Assembly: GCA_937996755.1 (NCBI GenBank)
Contig: CALKUS010000175.1
Span: 52,986-116,985 of the forward strand
DNA: 64,000 nt
Source of the DNA: an uncultured Pseudomonadota bacterium
GTDB lineage: Bacteria > Pseudomonadota > Gammaproteobacteria > Xanthomonadales > Ahniellaceae
Direction: 5' to 3'
Every line of letters starts with the position of its first letter. Within the stretch, counting starts at the first letter, position 1. Shown piece by piece: positions 1 to 8,240 of the stretch. The notes beneath the pieces were generated by a model. That model was not told the DNA's origin. It ran no database searches and saw only the letters and a program-made list of their open reading frames with translations. A program made the translations under genes and the position numbers.

Positions 1-170
1 TCGACGAGGTTGGGGTAGCGGCGGCCGGCGCGCTCGGCGCGCGCCTTCGCCTTCGCCTTCCAGGCCGCATCGAGCCTTGCCGTGGGGCGCTTGCCCTTCG
101 GCTTCGCGCGCTGCCACGGCGGCGGCTGCTTCGCCGACTCGATGCGCTTCGTCGTGTGCCTCGTCGCCAT
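1..170 (-). CDS. Partial hypothetical basic protein (5' end only)
   Basis: About 56 codons are visible, starting at ATG 168-170 on the minus strand and running off the left edge. The start is supported by GGAGG seven bases upstream. The visible part begins MATRHTTKRIESAK and is rich in Lys, Arg, Ala and Pro, with no signal peptide or membrane segment. It lies 21 bp downstream of the glycine-rich membrane protein gene on the same strand, so the two are probably co-transcribed. I do not recognise the family. The basic composition would fit a nucleic-acid or ribosome-associated protein, but that is a guess. Confidence 0.6.
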   Translation of the reverse strand, partial: MATRHTTKRIESAKQPPPWQRAKPKGKRPTARLDAAWKAKAKARAERAGRRYPNLV

Positions 171-191
171 GCGAGTGCCTCCGTTCGCCGC

Positions 192-902
192 TCAGCGCGC
201 CGACGATTCGTCGGCGTCCCGCGCGGCATCGTGGTCGCCGCCGAGGTGCAGTCCGGCCGCGATCCCGAGGCCGCCGGCACCGGCGGCACCCGCACCGCCG
301 CCACCGCCACCACCACGTCCGACCCCGCGCTCGCCACGGTCGCCGCCGTCGCGGGCGCCTTCGCCACGACCCTTGCCGCCGCCACCGCCGCCCTGCCGCG
401 TCGGGCCCTGGTGCGGGATCTCGAGATCGGTCGGCACGGGCTCGAGGTCGAGCACGTCGCGGATGAAGGCGCGCAGCGACACCACGAGCTCGGTCGTGCG
501 CACCTTGCGCCCGGCCGCGAGGTCCGACGCCGCGCGCGCGGCGAGCCGCACCTGCTCGTCGGTGCCGAGCAGCAGGATATCGGAGAGCGCCGCCTCGACC
601 GCGTCGCGGATGCGCCGCGCACGATCGGACCCCTCGCCCGTCGCGTCGCCGCCGCGGCGGCGAAGCTCGCGCTTGTGCGCCGGATCCACCTCGATGTCGC
701 CCGTGAATGAGCCGCCTAGCGTGCGGTACGCGGCGATCAGCGTGCGCAGCCGCTCGTTGATCTGGCGGTTCTCGCGCTCGCGTCGTTGCTGCACCAGCTG
801 CATCGTGAGCAGGCGGATGCCGACGCCGATCAATGTGACGAGCGCGAGGCCGACAATGGTGGTCAGCGCCGCTTCCCAGGAATCGAAATTGAAACCGCGC
901 AT
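192..902 (-). CDS. Single-pass membrane protein with glycine-rich C-terminus, hypothetical
   Basis: 236 residues. The start at 902 (MRGFNFDSWEAAL) has GGAGG eight bases upstream; the open frame extends further but that part lacks coding character. Residues about 10-30 form one hydrophobic helix (TTIVGLALVTLIGVGIRLL). A charged helical region follows (about 35-150), then a Gly/Arg-rich tail from about residue 165 with runs of consecutive glycines. No family was recognised. The N-terminal anchor and flexible tail suggest an inner-membrane protein whose soluble part faces one compartment. It precedes the basic protein at the left edge and diverges from the membrane protein at 997. Confidence 0.65.
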   Translation of the reverse strand: MRGFNFDSWEAALTTIVGLALVTLIGVGIRLLTMQLVQQRRERENRQINERLRTLIAAYRTLGGSFTGDIEVDPAHKRELRRRGGDATGEGSDRARRIRDAVEAALSDILLLGTDEQVRLAARAASDLAAGRKVRTTELVVSLRAFIRDVLDLEPVPTDLEIPHQGPTRQGGGGGGKGRGEGARDGGDRGERGVGRGGGGGGGAGAAGAGGLGIAAGLHLGGDHDAARDADESSAR

Positions 903-996
903 GCCGGCCACCTCCTCGCCTCGCGCAGTGTGACGCGTCCCGCGCGCCGCGATGTAGCGAGATGCAACCCGGGCCCCGCCGGCGACGACCGGTTGC

Positions 997-1806
997 ATGC
1001 CGTTCCTGCGTAGGATGGAGATCCGGCAGTTCGTGGGGCACCCGATGGGCGGCGCGCGTTCCTGTCTGCGGCCATTGCTGGACGTGCTGCCCACCCTGGT
1101 GGTGATCGGCATGCTCGCCGTCGTGGGCGTGCAGGCGGCGCTCGGCGGCTGGTCGGGTTTCGACCGCCGGCTCGCGGCGTTCGCGCTGATCGGCACGCTG
1201 ATGGAAATCGGCGGCTGCCTCGTGGACCTGATGGGAACCGCCGCGCTGGAAACGCGCGCGCTCGGTTGGCGGCTCGCGGGCTTCTTGATGAGCCTCGCCG
1301 TGATGTGGTTCCTCGCGCTCCCCGCGCTGGTCCTCGCCCACCTCGTCGGTGCGTCGCCGTTCCTGCTCGCCGTGGGTTTCGTCGTGCCGCGCTTCCTTGC
1401 CGTCGTCTGGATGCCGCCGCGCGACGAGCTGGAGCGGCTGCGCGTGCTCGCCTACGCGAACGACCGCGCATTCTCGCTGCGCCTCGGCGTGCTGCTCGGC
1501 ATGCCGGCGTGGTCGACGTGCATCGCGATCGTGGCCATCCAGCGCGGCTTCGGCGGCGAGGTATCGGGCTGGGTGGTCGCAGCGGCGTGCGCCGGGATCG
1601 CCGCGTGGCTCGCGCTCGCGGTCGCCGCGAGCTGGAACGCGTGGTCGCCCGCGTTCGGCCGCTTTCCGCAGCGCCTGCTGAACCGCGAGCCGTGGTTCGG
1701 CTTGCTCGACCGATTCGCCAGCGCCGAGCTCCGGAAGGCGCGTGCCCTCGAGCGCGATGCCGAGCTCGAACGCGCCCGCGCGTGGCAGGCGCGCGTCGCC
1801 GGCTAG
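997..1806 (+). CDS. Polytopic membrane protein, hypothetical
   Basis: Up to 269 residues. Hydrophobic segments at about 27-50, 62-80, 90-115, 118-133, 165-183 and 192-212 make it an integral inner-membrane protein with perhaps six helices. The cytoplasmic-looking C-terminus is rich in Arg, Glu and Ala and probably helical. The start is uncertain: ATG at 997, 1015 and 1045 are all possible, and the 1045 start (MGGARSCLRPLL) has GGGG six bases upstream. Its stop TAG shares a CTAG with the stop of the convergent EF-hand gene. I do not recognise a family. Confidence 0.65.
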   Translation: MPFLRRMEIRQFVGHPMGGARSCLRPLLDVLPTLVVIGMLAVVGVQAALGGWSGFDRRLAAFALIGTLMEIGGCLVDLMGTAALETRALGWRLAGFLMSLAVMWFLALPALVLAHLVGASPFLLAVGFVVPRFLAVVWMPPRDELERLRVLAYANDRAFSLRLGVLLGMPAWSTCIAIVAIQRGFGGEVSGWVVAAACAGIAAWLALAVAASWNAWSPAFGRFPQRLLNREPWFGLLDRFASAELRKARALERDAELERARAWQARVAG

Positions 1807-2276
1807 CGCTTCGTGCGCGTGACGCGCTTGCGCGGTGTCCGTCGCATGAGCTTCGCGCGGCCCGCCTCGAGCTCCTCGCGAGTGAGCGAGCCGTCCACGT
1901 TCGCGTCCATGCGAGCAAACATCTTCCGCGCGCCGCGCCGGTGCTCGCCGCGCGTGAGCGCGCCGTCGCCGTTCTCGTCGATCGCCGCGATCTTCCGCTT
2001 GGCGCTCATCGCGCCGCGTTTCGGTTTGCGGCCCGTCACCTTCACCTGCGCCGCGTCCATCTCCGCCGCCGTGACCTTGCCGTCGGCGTTCGCGTCCATC
2101 GAGTCGAACATCCGCCGTGTCGCGGCGTCGTGCTCGGCGCGCGACACGCGGTCGTTGTGGTCGGTGTCCATGCCGTCGAACCGTGCGTCGGCGACCTTCG
2201 CCGCCATCGACTTCGCCACCAGGTAGACGCCGGCGGCCAGCGCGGCGGCGCCGACCAGGACTCGGGAAAGGGACAT
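1803..2276 (-). CDS. EF-hand domain protein with N-terminal membrane segment or signal
   Basis: 157 residues. Start at 2276 (MSLSRVLVGAAAL) with GGAG eight bases upstream. Residues 5-22 are hydrophobic, either an uncleaved anchor or a signal peptide. Four EF-hand-like calcium loops follow: DTDHNDRVSRAE, DANADGKVTAAE, DENGDGALTRGE and DANVDGSLTREE, each with the D-x-D/N-x-D/N-G spacing, arranged as two pairs. The C-terminus is strongly basic (RRTPRKRVTRTKR). Calcium binding is expected from the motif; the physiological role is unknown. The gene is convergent with the membrane protein gene at 997-1806. Confidence 0.85.
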   Translation of the reverse strand: MSLSRVLVGAAALAAGVYLVAKSMAAKVADARFDGMDTDHNDRVSRAEHDAATRRMFDSMDANADGKVTAAEMDAAQVKVTGRKPKRGAMSAKRKIAAIDENGDGALTRGEHRRGARKMFARMDANVDGSLTREELEAGRAKLMRRTPRKRVTRTKR

Positions 2277-2374
2277 GGTTGCATCTCCGCGGGATCGAGC
2301 CGCGATTGTGGGGCGTCGCGCCGCGGCGGCGGGCAAGCTGCGACCTGAGTTGACGTCCGGGCGGCGCGGGTGCC

Positions 2375-2680
2375 TCAGCGCCGCCGGCGTGCGCCCGCGC
2401 GGCGGATCTCGCCCGCATTCCGCAGCACGCGGCGCGCGAACGGCGCGAGCGCGGCGCCCGCGACGTCGTGCACACCGGGCCGCAGCGCGGCCTGCGCGAA
2501 CGACGCCGCGGCCTCGGCGCCGGCGAACCATTTCTCCCACGCGACGGCCTGCCAGCCGAACCACGCGCGCACCGGATCGCTGGACGTGAGCTCGTTGGCG
2601 AGGCGATGCGCGGCGACGAAGGGCGCCTGCAGCGCGATCGCCTGCAGGTGGTCGGCGGGGCTGCGTCGGGAGGATTTCAT
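2375..2680 (-). CDS. Small hypothetical protein, helical, Trp-rich centre
   Basis: 101 residues starting at ATG 2680 (MKSSRRSPADHLQ). No good Shine-Dalgarno is visible. The middle holds three Trp (VRAWFGWQAVAWEKWF) followed by Ala-rich helices and a basic tail, an organisation reminiscent of phasin-like granule proteins. That resemblance is weak and I assign no function. It lies 52 bp downstream of the D-threonine aldolase-like gene on the same strand and may share its transcript. The following 98 bp (2277-2374) hold nothing I recognise. Confidence 0.6.
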   Translation of the reverse strand: MKSSRRSPADHLQAIALQAPFVAAHRLANELTSSDPVRAWFGWQAVAWEKWFAGAEAAASFAQAALRPGVHDVAGAALAPFARRVLRNAGEIRRAGARRRR

Positions 2681-2732
2681 GCCGCGAGGGTACGCGATCG
2701 AGCGCGAGCCGCGCGTGACGAGCGGTGACGCG

Positions 2733-3866
2733 TCACCAGCCGGCGATGCGCGGCCAGCAGGCGGCGATCTCGCGCGGTCCGCCGCCGAGCACCTGGTAGG
2801 CCGCGTGCTGCGCTGCCGTCGCGCAGGCATGGTTCGGCAGTATCCGCACCAGCGTGCCGACCGGCAGCTCGGGCAGCGCCGCGCTCGAGCCCGCGCGCAC
2901 GGCGACGATCCCGTGCTCCTGGTTCGCCGACTGCACGACGAGGTCGCCGTAGGGATTGCCATCGACGTCGCAGACCAGCCCGTAGCCCTGGTCGACGGAC
3001 TGGCTCGCCGTGCCGCGGTCGCGCGACAGCGCCATCCACCCGGCATCGACGAGGATCCAGCCCTTCGCGCGCTGGTGGCCGATCACGCTCGCGAGCACCG
3101 AGATCGCGATGTCGTCGACGGCGCACACGCCGAGGCCCGCCATCACGAGGTCCATGAACACGTACACGCCGACGCGCGCCTCGCTGACGCCGGCGAGGTC
3201 GCGCGCGAACGTCGCGGTCGGCGTCGAGCCGACGCTCACGACGGGGCAGGGCAGGCCGGCCGCACGCAGCGCGTTCGCGCACGCGACCACGCCGGCCCGC
3301 TCGCCTTCGGCGGCCGTGGCGATCGCATCGGCGCCGGCGGTGTCGTACGAGCCGCCCGCATGCGTCATCACGCCGCGCAGCTCCGCGCCGCCGTCGTGGA
3401 GGATGCGGCCGATCGCCACCAGCCGTGCATCGCCGGGCGCGACGCCCGCGCGATGGTCGTCCGCGTCGATCTCGATCAGCACCGGGATGCGCTCGCCGTG
3501 CGCGCGGCACGCGTCGGCCACGGCGCGCGCCTGTTCCTCGCTGTCGAGGATGATCGAGAGGTCGATGCCGCGCCGGCGCAGCTCGACCACGCGCGCGAGC
3601 TTGCCCGGCGCGATGCCGACGGCGTACAGGATGTCGCGCACGCCCGCGTCCGCGAACGCTTCCGCCTCGGCGAGCGTCGACACCGTCGCGCGGCCCGCGG
3701 CCGAGCGCATCATGCGCCGCGCGATCTCGGCGTTCTTCGCGGTCTTCAGGTGCGGCCGCGCCGCGACGCCGAGCACGGCCAGCTTCGCGTCCATCCGCGC
3801 GATGTTGCGGTCCATGCGGACCGGATCGAGCACGAGGCAGGGCGTCGCGAGTTCGTCCAGGCGCAT
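2733..3866 (-). CDS. D-threonine aldolase / D-serine dehydratase-like PLP enzyme (DSD1 family)
   Basis: 377 residues. Fold-type III PLP enzyme with an alanine-racemase-like N-terminal barrel and a DSD1-type C-terminal domain. The PLP lysine is in RPHLKTAK near residue 50; a Gly-rich phosphate-binding stretch and DGGAELRGVMTHAGGSYD are present. Near the C-terminus PNHAC gives the His-x-Cys pair that binds zinc in D-serine dehydratases, whereas D-threonine aldolases normally have His-x-Asp. This favours D-serine or 3-hydroxy-D-amino-acid dehydratase activity (inference). Start MRLDELATPCLVLD was chosen because the family begins there; an upstream in-frame ATG at 3902 is less likely. Cytoplasmic, with no signal peptide. 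Confidence 0.85.
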   Translation of the reverse strand: MRLDELATPCLVLDPVRMDRNIARMDAKLAVLGVAARPHLKTAKNAEIARRMMRSAAGRATVSTLAEAEAFADAGVRDILYAVGIAPGKLARVVELRRRGIDLSIILDSEEQARAVADACRAHGERIPVLIEIDADDHRAGVAPGDARLVAIGRILHDGGAELRGVMTHAGGSYDTAGADAIATAAEGERAGVVACANALRAAGLPCPVVSVGSTPTATFARDLAGVSEARVGVYVFMDLVMAGLGVCAVDDIAISVLASVIGHQRAKGWILVDAGWMALSRDRGTASQSVDQGYGLVCDVDGNPYGDLVVQSANQEHGIVAVRAGSSAALPELPVGTLVRILPNHACATAAQHAAYQVLGGGPREIAACWPRIAGW

Positions 3867-3906
3867 GCGGTGAGTGTATGGGCCGCCAGCGCGCCGCGTC
3901 ATCCGG

Positions 3907-5514
3907 TCAGCACGCCGTATCGGTGACCCGGTCCCAGCACTTGCTCACGGTGGGCGTCTGCACGCGGATCGCGCGCGGTTCCAGGCCGAGCTGCACGATG
4001 ATGGAGTCGATCGAGCCGGACTGGAGCTGGAAGAGCAGCGACCACGCACTCGGCCACGTGATGCGATCGAGCCAGTCGTTGCTGTCCTGCGCGCCTGCCG
4101 CGTATCGCGACAGCGTCACGTTCGTCATCGGGCTGCCGACGGAGGCCGCGAACGCACATTGAACCGTCGTGTGCGCATCGAGCGCAGTGCCGCCGGCGGC
4201 GTCGAGAACGATGCTGGCGAGGCCGTAGTTCGTGGCGCCGACGGTCGAACCGCTGATCGTGCGGAATTGCAGCAGTGGGCTCGTCGCGACGACGCGGCGG
4301 CCAGTGAAGCCAGGCGGCGGATCGCCCTGCGCGAGCGTCGACAGGTACGAACCGCAGCCGCCGCTGCCGCTGACCTGGTTCAGCGCCACGTCGTAGCTGA
4401 CCACGCCGTTGACGGTGATCTTCCGGTACGCGAGGAACAGTTGCACGCGCGGCGCGTAGCCAGGATCCGCCGACGGTTCGTACTGGACGCTGGCGATCCG
4501 GACGTCGTCGAACTGGAACAGCGCGGCCGACGTGGTCCCCGCCGCGACGAGCTCGATCCTGGCGCGCTGGAAAGACGTGGTAACGCCACGCGCGAGGTTG
4601 TCGAACAGCAGCGGCAGGAAACCGTCCGCGGCGATCGTCACCTGCAGCTCCTGTGCCTGGGGGGAGCCCGCGTTTCCGCCGATGCTCGCCAGGTTGCGGC
4701 TCAGGCCGATCGACATCGAGCGCAGCGAAAACGTCGTCGGCGCGCCCGTGAGCCCGGTGGGCTCGAGCGTCATCGTGCCGATGGGCGTGTCCACCACGGG
4801 CGGCGGCTCGGTGCTTCCGGGCGGGCCGATCAGCGAGACGCCGGCGCCCCAGCCCGCGGCGGTCTTCGGTCCGTACAGGCGCGTCGCTTCGGTATCGAGG
4901 TAGAACTCGCCGACGCGGCCGAGCGCCGCCGCTGGCGCGCCGGCCCCGTTCAACACGGCAAGGCCGTCGACCGGCGCGTCGACGCACTGCCACGCACCGC
5001 CGGCGCCCTTCGCCGGCAACTGGCCGGCGCCGCACGCGAGCGTCGCGAGCGTATCGGCGTCGGCGCCGTCCGCGAGCGTCGGCGGCACGCCGGTGACGCC
5101 GGACCGCGGCACCGTCAGCGCGGACTCGCCGAATTGCGACCAGAGCGCGAGCGGCACCGATCCCACGCGTTGGCGGGGCGCGAGTGTCTCGAATACGGGC
5201 GAGCCCGCGAGCCGCACGTCCAGCTCGAGCCAGGCCTCGGCGTCGAGCACGTCGAGCCCGAAGTCGAGGTCGACCGCGAACTGGCCGGCCACGACCGGGG
5301 TGGCCGGGAGCTCCAACTGGCTGCCGATCGCATTGCCGCCGGTGGGTGCGTCGTAGAGACGCGCGCGGAGGTCATAGCTGCCGGTGGCGACTGGCGCTTC
5401 CGTGTCCGTCAGCGTGCCGACGTACGAGAACTTCGTGTCGGGCTGCTGCGCACGCACTGTCGCGAGCGACCCGGCGACGAGCAACGCAACGAGGAGTATC
5501 AGGCGCATGCGCAT
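3907..5514 (-). CDS. Secreted protein with a probable Hcp-like domain
   Basis: 535 residues. The start at ATG 5514 (MRMRLILLVALLVAGS) has GAGGTG upstream, and the cleavable signal peptide ends near VRAQ. Residues about 28-140 resemble an N-terminal module common in exported proteins of this group (FSYVGTLTD, GSYDLRARLYD, LAPRQRVGSVPLAL). A CGAGQLPAKGAGGAWQC segment and a short GPPG stretch follow. Residues about 250-400 (MTLEPTGL... LFLAYRKI) look like the beta-barrel of Hcp, the type VI tube protein. No other type VI gene is nearby, so a T6SS role is doubtful. It starts 10 bp after the tagged 91-residue gene and is probably its operon partner. The domain call is by eye only. Confidence 0.65.
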   Translation of the reverse strand: MRMRLILLVALLVAGSLATVRAQQPDTKFSYVGTLTDTEAPVATGSYDLRARLYDAPTGGNAIGSQLELPATPVVAGQFAVDLDFGLDVLDAEAWLELDVRLAGSPVFETLAPRQRVGSVPLALWSQFGESALTVPRSGVTGVPPTLADGADADTLATLACGAGQLPAKGAGGAWQCVDAPVDGLAVLNGAGAPAAALGRVGEFYLDTEATRLYGPKTAAGWGAGVSLIGPPGSTEPPPVVDTPIGTMTLEPTGLTGAPTTFSLRSMSIGLSRNLASIGGNAGSPQAQELQVTIAADGFLPLLFDNLARGVTTSFQRARIELVAAGTTSAALFQFDDVRIASVQYEPSADPGYAPRVQLFLAYRKITVNGVVSYDVALNQVSGSGGCGSYLSTLAQGDPPPGFTGRRVVATSPLLQFRTISGSTVGATNYGLASIVLDAAGGTALDAHTTVQCAFAASVGSPMTNVTLSRYAAGAQDSNDWLDRITWPSAWSLLFQLQSGSIDSIIVQLGLEPRAIRVQTPTVSKCWDRVTDTAC

Positions 5515-5524
5515 CCGGGGCACC

Positions 5525-5800
5525 TCATTCGAAGCCGTTGGCGAACAGCGGGTCGGCCGGCGGGATGGAAATCGATTGCAGGGGGAATGCGCTGACGACG
5601 AACCGTGCGCTCGTGCCTGGCGCCTGGTGGATCGAGCTGGAAACGCCCGTGACGCGAAAGCGCGAGCCGCTCGAAGCACCGGCGACGCCGGCCACGCGCC
5701 CGACGAATGCCGATGCCGGCGTCGCGACGGCGACGAGCAGCACGCAATGCGCGAGCACGCGTGTGAAGCGCCGGTGGCCGGCCGATCCGCTGCCTTGCAC
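5525..5800 (-). CDS. Small exported protein ending in the LFANGFE tag
   Basis: About 91 residues from a GTG at 5800, preceded by AGGGGG; an ATG at 5857 in frame is the alternative. A signal peptide (RVLAHCVLLVAVATPASA) is followed by a short low-complexity mature part of about 60 residues. The protein ends exactly with PPADPLFANGFE and stop. The same terminal octapeptide closes the PQQ-type dehydrogenase at 25549. The gene lies 10 bp upstream of the Hcp-like secreted protein gene on the same strand. The mature protein belongs to no family I know; its main feature is the tag. Confidence 0.7.
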   Translation of the reverse strand: MQGSGSAGHRRFTRVLAHCVLLVAVATPASAFVGRVAGVAGASSGSRFRVTGVSSSIHQAPGTSARFVVSAFPLQSISIPPADPLFANGFE

Positions 5801-5908
5801 GAAAACCCCCTGTCCTCCGGCCGGGGCGCGGCGCGGAGGTCGCGTGCAATCTAGCATCGGCTGCTGCGAACTTCGCGTGGCGCCGCCGCGCGTCGGCCCG
5901 CCAGCGTC

Positions 5909-6379
5909 TCAGGTCGCGCCGACGGCGTGCCCGTTCTGCCGCCGGCCCAGCAGCGCGCCGAGCAGCGTGGTCGCGAAGACGGCAGCCGTGAAGACGATGT
6001 TGCGCAACGCGCCGTCGTTGCCGGCATCGGACAGCGCGCCCACGACGAGCGTGATCGCGCCGAGCACGGCGCCGAGTGCGAGCTCGCGCTGCCGCGCCGC
6101 TCGCGCGCAGCAGTAGCCGCCCGCGAACGCGGACGCGACGGAAACCAGCTGGATCGCAAGTCGCGTGGCGACCGCGAGCTGCAGGTGGTCGAAGCGCGCC
6201 TGCACGGGCGCGAGCAGCGTGGCGAGGTGCAGCAGGCTGCCGGCCACGCTCGCGCCCACGAATGCGACGAGGAAGCCGAGCAGCAGCGCGTCGAGCGGCG
6301 CGCCCGGCCGCGCGCTGGCGACGACCAGCGCGGCGCGCGGCGCGGCGTAGGGATCGTGCGTCGGTGCCTGCGTCGCCAT
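5909..6379 (-). CDS. Four-helix integral membrane protein, hypothetical
   Basis: 156 residues from ATG 6379 (MATQAPTHDPYAAPRA). An in-frame ATG at 6412, 9 bp after the upstream gene's stop, would add 11 residues. The soluble N-terminus carries a DPYAAP motif frequent in small xanthomonad membrane proteins. Four hydrophobic segments follow, at about 30-55, 70-90, 97-117 and 125-147. The protein ends in a short polar tail (RRQNGHAVGAT). It is likely co-transcribed with the gene at 6421-6864. No enzymatic motif is visible. Confidence 0.65.
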   Translation of the reverse strand: MATQAPTHDPYAAPRAALVVASARPGAPLDALLLGFLVAFVGASVAGSLLHLATLLAPVQARFDHLQLAVATRLAIQLVSVASAFAGGYCCARAARQRELALGAVLGAITLVVGALSDAGNDGALRNIVFTAAVFATTLLGALLGRRQNGHAVGAT

Positions 6380-6420
6380 GCGCCGCCTGTTGCGTAGCAA
6401 CGCCGCGAGCATGGCCCGCT

Positions 6421-6864
6421 TCAGCCCGCCAGCCACTCGCGCGCGGCCGCCTCGCTGAGGAACGCGCGGCCGTCGATGCCACGCAGCCGGGTCCAGACTT
6501 CGGCGACGCTCGCACGTCGTTCGGGCGACGGTTCCAGCACGACCCACGCGAGCTTCGCGTGGCCCCAGTGCCGGCTGATCACGTCGTCGACCAGCGTCTG
6601 CACCTCGTGCAGTGCGGGCGTGCCGAACATGGCGTCGACGACGAGTACGCCGCGCACCGCCGGCTCGCGGCTGCACGCGGCGGCCGTCGACCACAGGCGC
6701 ACCTGCGGCGCGAGCGCGCGAGGCTGCCGCGGCCCCGCGACGACGCAGGTGCCGTCGGTTTCGCGTGAGACGGTGACCGGATAGCCACCGCCCGGCGCGG
6801 GCGGCAACTCGACGAACGAATCCTGCGGCAGGGCCATGGCGGCGCACTCGGGTGACGTGGCCAT
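6421..6864 (-). CDS. SpoIIAA/STAS-like small cytoplasmic protein, hypothetical
   Basis: 147 residues from ATG 6864, or 138 from ATG 6837 (MALPQDSFVELPP). Neither has a strong Shine-Dalgarno. The alternating strand-helix pattern (VRGVLVVDAMFGTP, HAKLAWVVLEP, GRAFLSEAAAREWL) resembles the SpoIIAA-like/STAS fold used in many small proteins of unknown role. This assignment is by secondary-structure impression only. It precedes the membrane protein at 5909 on the same strand. Confidence 0.55.
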   Translation of the reverse strand: MATSPECAAMALPQDSFVELPPAPGGGYPVTVSRETDGTCVVAGPRQPRALAPQVRLWSTAAACSREPAVRGVLVVDAMFGTPALHEVQTLVDDVISRHWGHAKLAWVVLEPSPERRASVAEVWTRLRGIDGRAFLSEAAAREWLAG

Positions 6865-6953
6865 CGTGGCACCCGTGCGCCCGGCGCGGCACACGCCGAT
6901 CGTCACGGGTCGTTGCGACCGATCGGACCGCGCAGCTACGGCAACGCCCGTCC

Positions 6954-8063
6954 TCACGGTATCGCGATGACCACCTTGCCGCGTGCGCGGCTGGTCTCGA
7001 GGTAGCGGATCGCGTCGGGCACCTCGGCGAGCGCATAGCGGCGATCGATCACGGGCGTCACCTTGCCCTCGGCCATCATCGTGGCGAGCAGCGCGAGGTC
7101 GCCGGGGTTCAGCTCGGACAGCATCATCCCGAACTCCTGGCGCACGAACGGCGACAGGAACATCGCCTTGATCGGGCTCGCGAGCGGCCCCAGCCACTTG
7201 CCGTCGGGGCCGCCGATGATCACGAAGCGGCCGTCGTCGGCGAGCACCCGCCGGTACTCGAGGAGCCCGTGGCTGCCGACCATGTCGACGATCACGTCGT
7301 ATTTCGTGCTGCCGAGCGTGAAATCCTCCCGCGTGTAGTCCACCACGTGGTCGGCGCCGAGCGAGCGCACGAGGTCGACGTTGCGCGTGCTGCAGACGCC
7401 GGTGACCTCCGCACCGAGCGTCTTCGCGATCTGTACCGCGAACGTGCCCACGCCGCCCGATGCGCCGTTCACGAGTACCTTGTCGCCCGGTTTCACGCGA
7501 CCTTTGTCGCGCAACGCCTGCAGCGCGGTGATCGCGGCGACCGGCACCGCAGCCGCCTGCTCGAACGTGAGGTTCGCCGGCTTCGCGACGACGTTGCGGT
7601 CCTCGCGCACGACGACGTACTCGGCGAACGCGCCCGTGCGGCCACCGAACACCTCGTCGCCCGGCTTGAAGCGCGTGACATTGGCGCCGATGGCCTCGAC
7701 CGTGCCGGCGAAATCCACGCCGAGCCGCGAGCTGACCGGCCGGCCGATTCCCGCGTCGAGCCGCATGATGTAGGGCGTGCCGTGCAGGTAGTGCCAATCC
7801 AGCGGGTTCGCCGCCGCCGCGCGCACGCGCACGAGTACCTCGCCGTCCGCGGGCACGGGCTTCGCGACGTCTTCCAGCGCCAGCACGTCGGCGGCGCCGT
7901 AGCAGCGCTGCACGATCGCCTTCATGAGTGTCGTGCCGGTCGGCACGGGGGGCGGCGCGAGACACGCCGAATCCCAGCTCACCACGATCGCGGCGGGGAT
8001 CGTCGCGGCCACCGCCAGGAGCGCGAGCGCGCGCAGGATCTTCGTGAATCGTCGGCGTGCCAT
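6954..8063 (-). CDS. Membrane-anchored MDR-family NAD(P)H:quinone-type oxidoreductase
   Basis: 369 residues. Start MARRRFTKIL at 8063 gives a 45-residue N-terminal extension with one hydrophobic helix and a VSWDSAC segment, as seen in related xanthomonad proteins; the family core starts at MKAIVQRCYGAADV. The core shows the MDR GroES-like fold (NPLDWHYLHG, GVDFAGTV, GDEVFGG) and a Rossmann fold with VLVNGASGGVGTFAVQIAK. Structural and catalytic zinc cysteines are missing, so it is a zinc-independent reductase of the quinone oxidoreductase/enoyl reductase type. Substrate unknown. The helix would anchor it at the membrane. Confidence 0.85.
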   Translation of the reverse strand: MARRRFTKILRALALLAVAATIPAAIVVSWDSACLAPPPVPTGTTLMKAIVQRCYGAADVLALEDVAKPVPADGEVLVRVRAAAANPLDWHYLHGTPYIMRLDAGIGRPVSSRLGVDFAGTVEAIGANVTRFKPGDEVFGGRTGAFAEYVVVREDRNVVAKPANLTFEQAAAVPVAAITALQALRDKGRVKPGDKVLVNGASGGVGTFAVQIAKTLGAEVTGVCSTRNVDLVRSLGADHVVDYTREDFTLGSTKYDVIVDMVGSHGLLEYRRVLADDGRFVIIGGPDGKWLGPLASPIKAMFLSPFVRQEFGMMLSELNPGDLALLATMMAEGKVTPVIDRRYALAEVPDAIRYLETSRARGKVVIAIP

Positions 8064-8240
8064 GGGTGCGTTCCGTGCCTTGGGCTGGAGGCGAGCATGC
8101 GCGCGGCGCGCCGTGCGCGGAATGCGCGTGCGACGGACGACGGCAGCGCGCCGCCGGGCTGCGGCGGGCCGCGACGGGCGGCGTGGCGCGTTCCTGCCGC
8201 TCGCGTCGCATGGTCGGGTGGTCCCCCACGGAATCCGCCG

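Noticed and set aside
1803..1806. Shared CTAG of convergent stop codons (also 57274-57277) as a regulatory motif
   Set aside because: CTAG naturally supplies TAG on both strands. It reflects compact gene packing and needs no special function.
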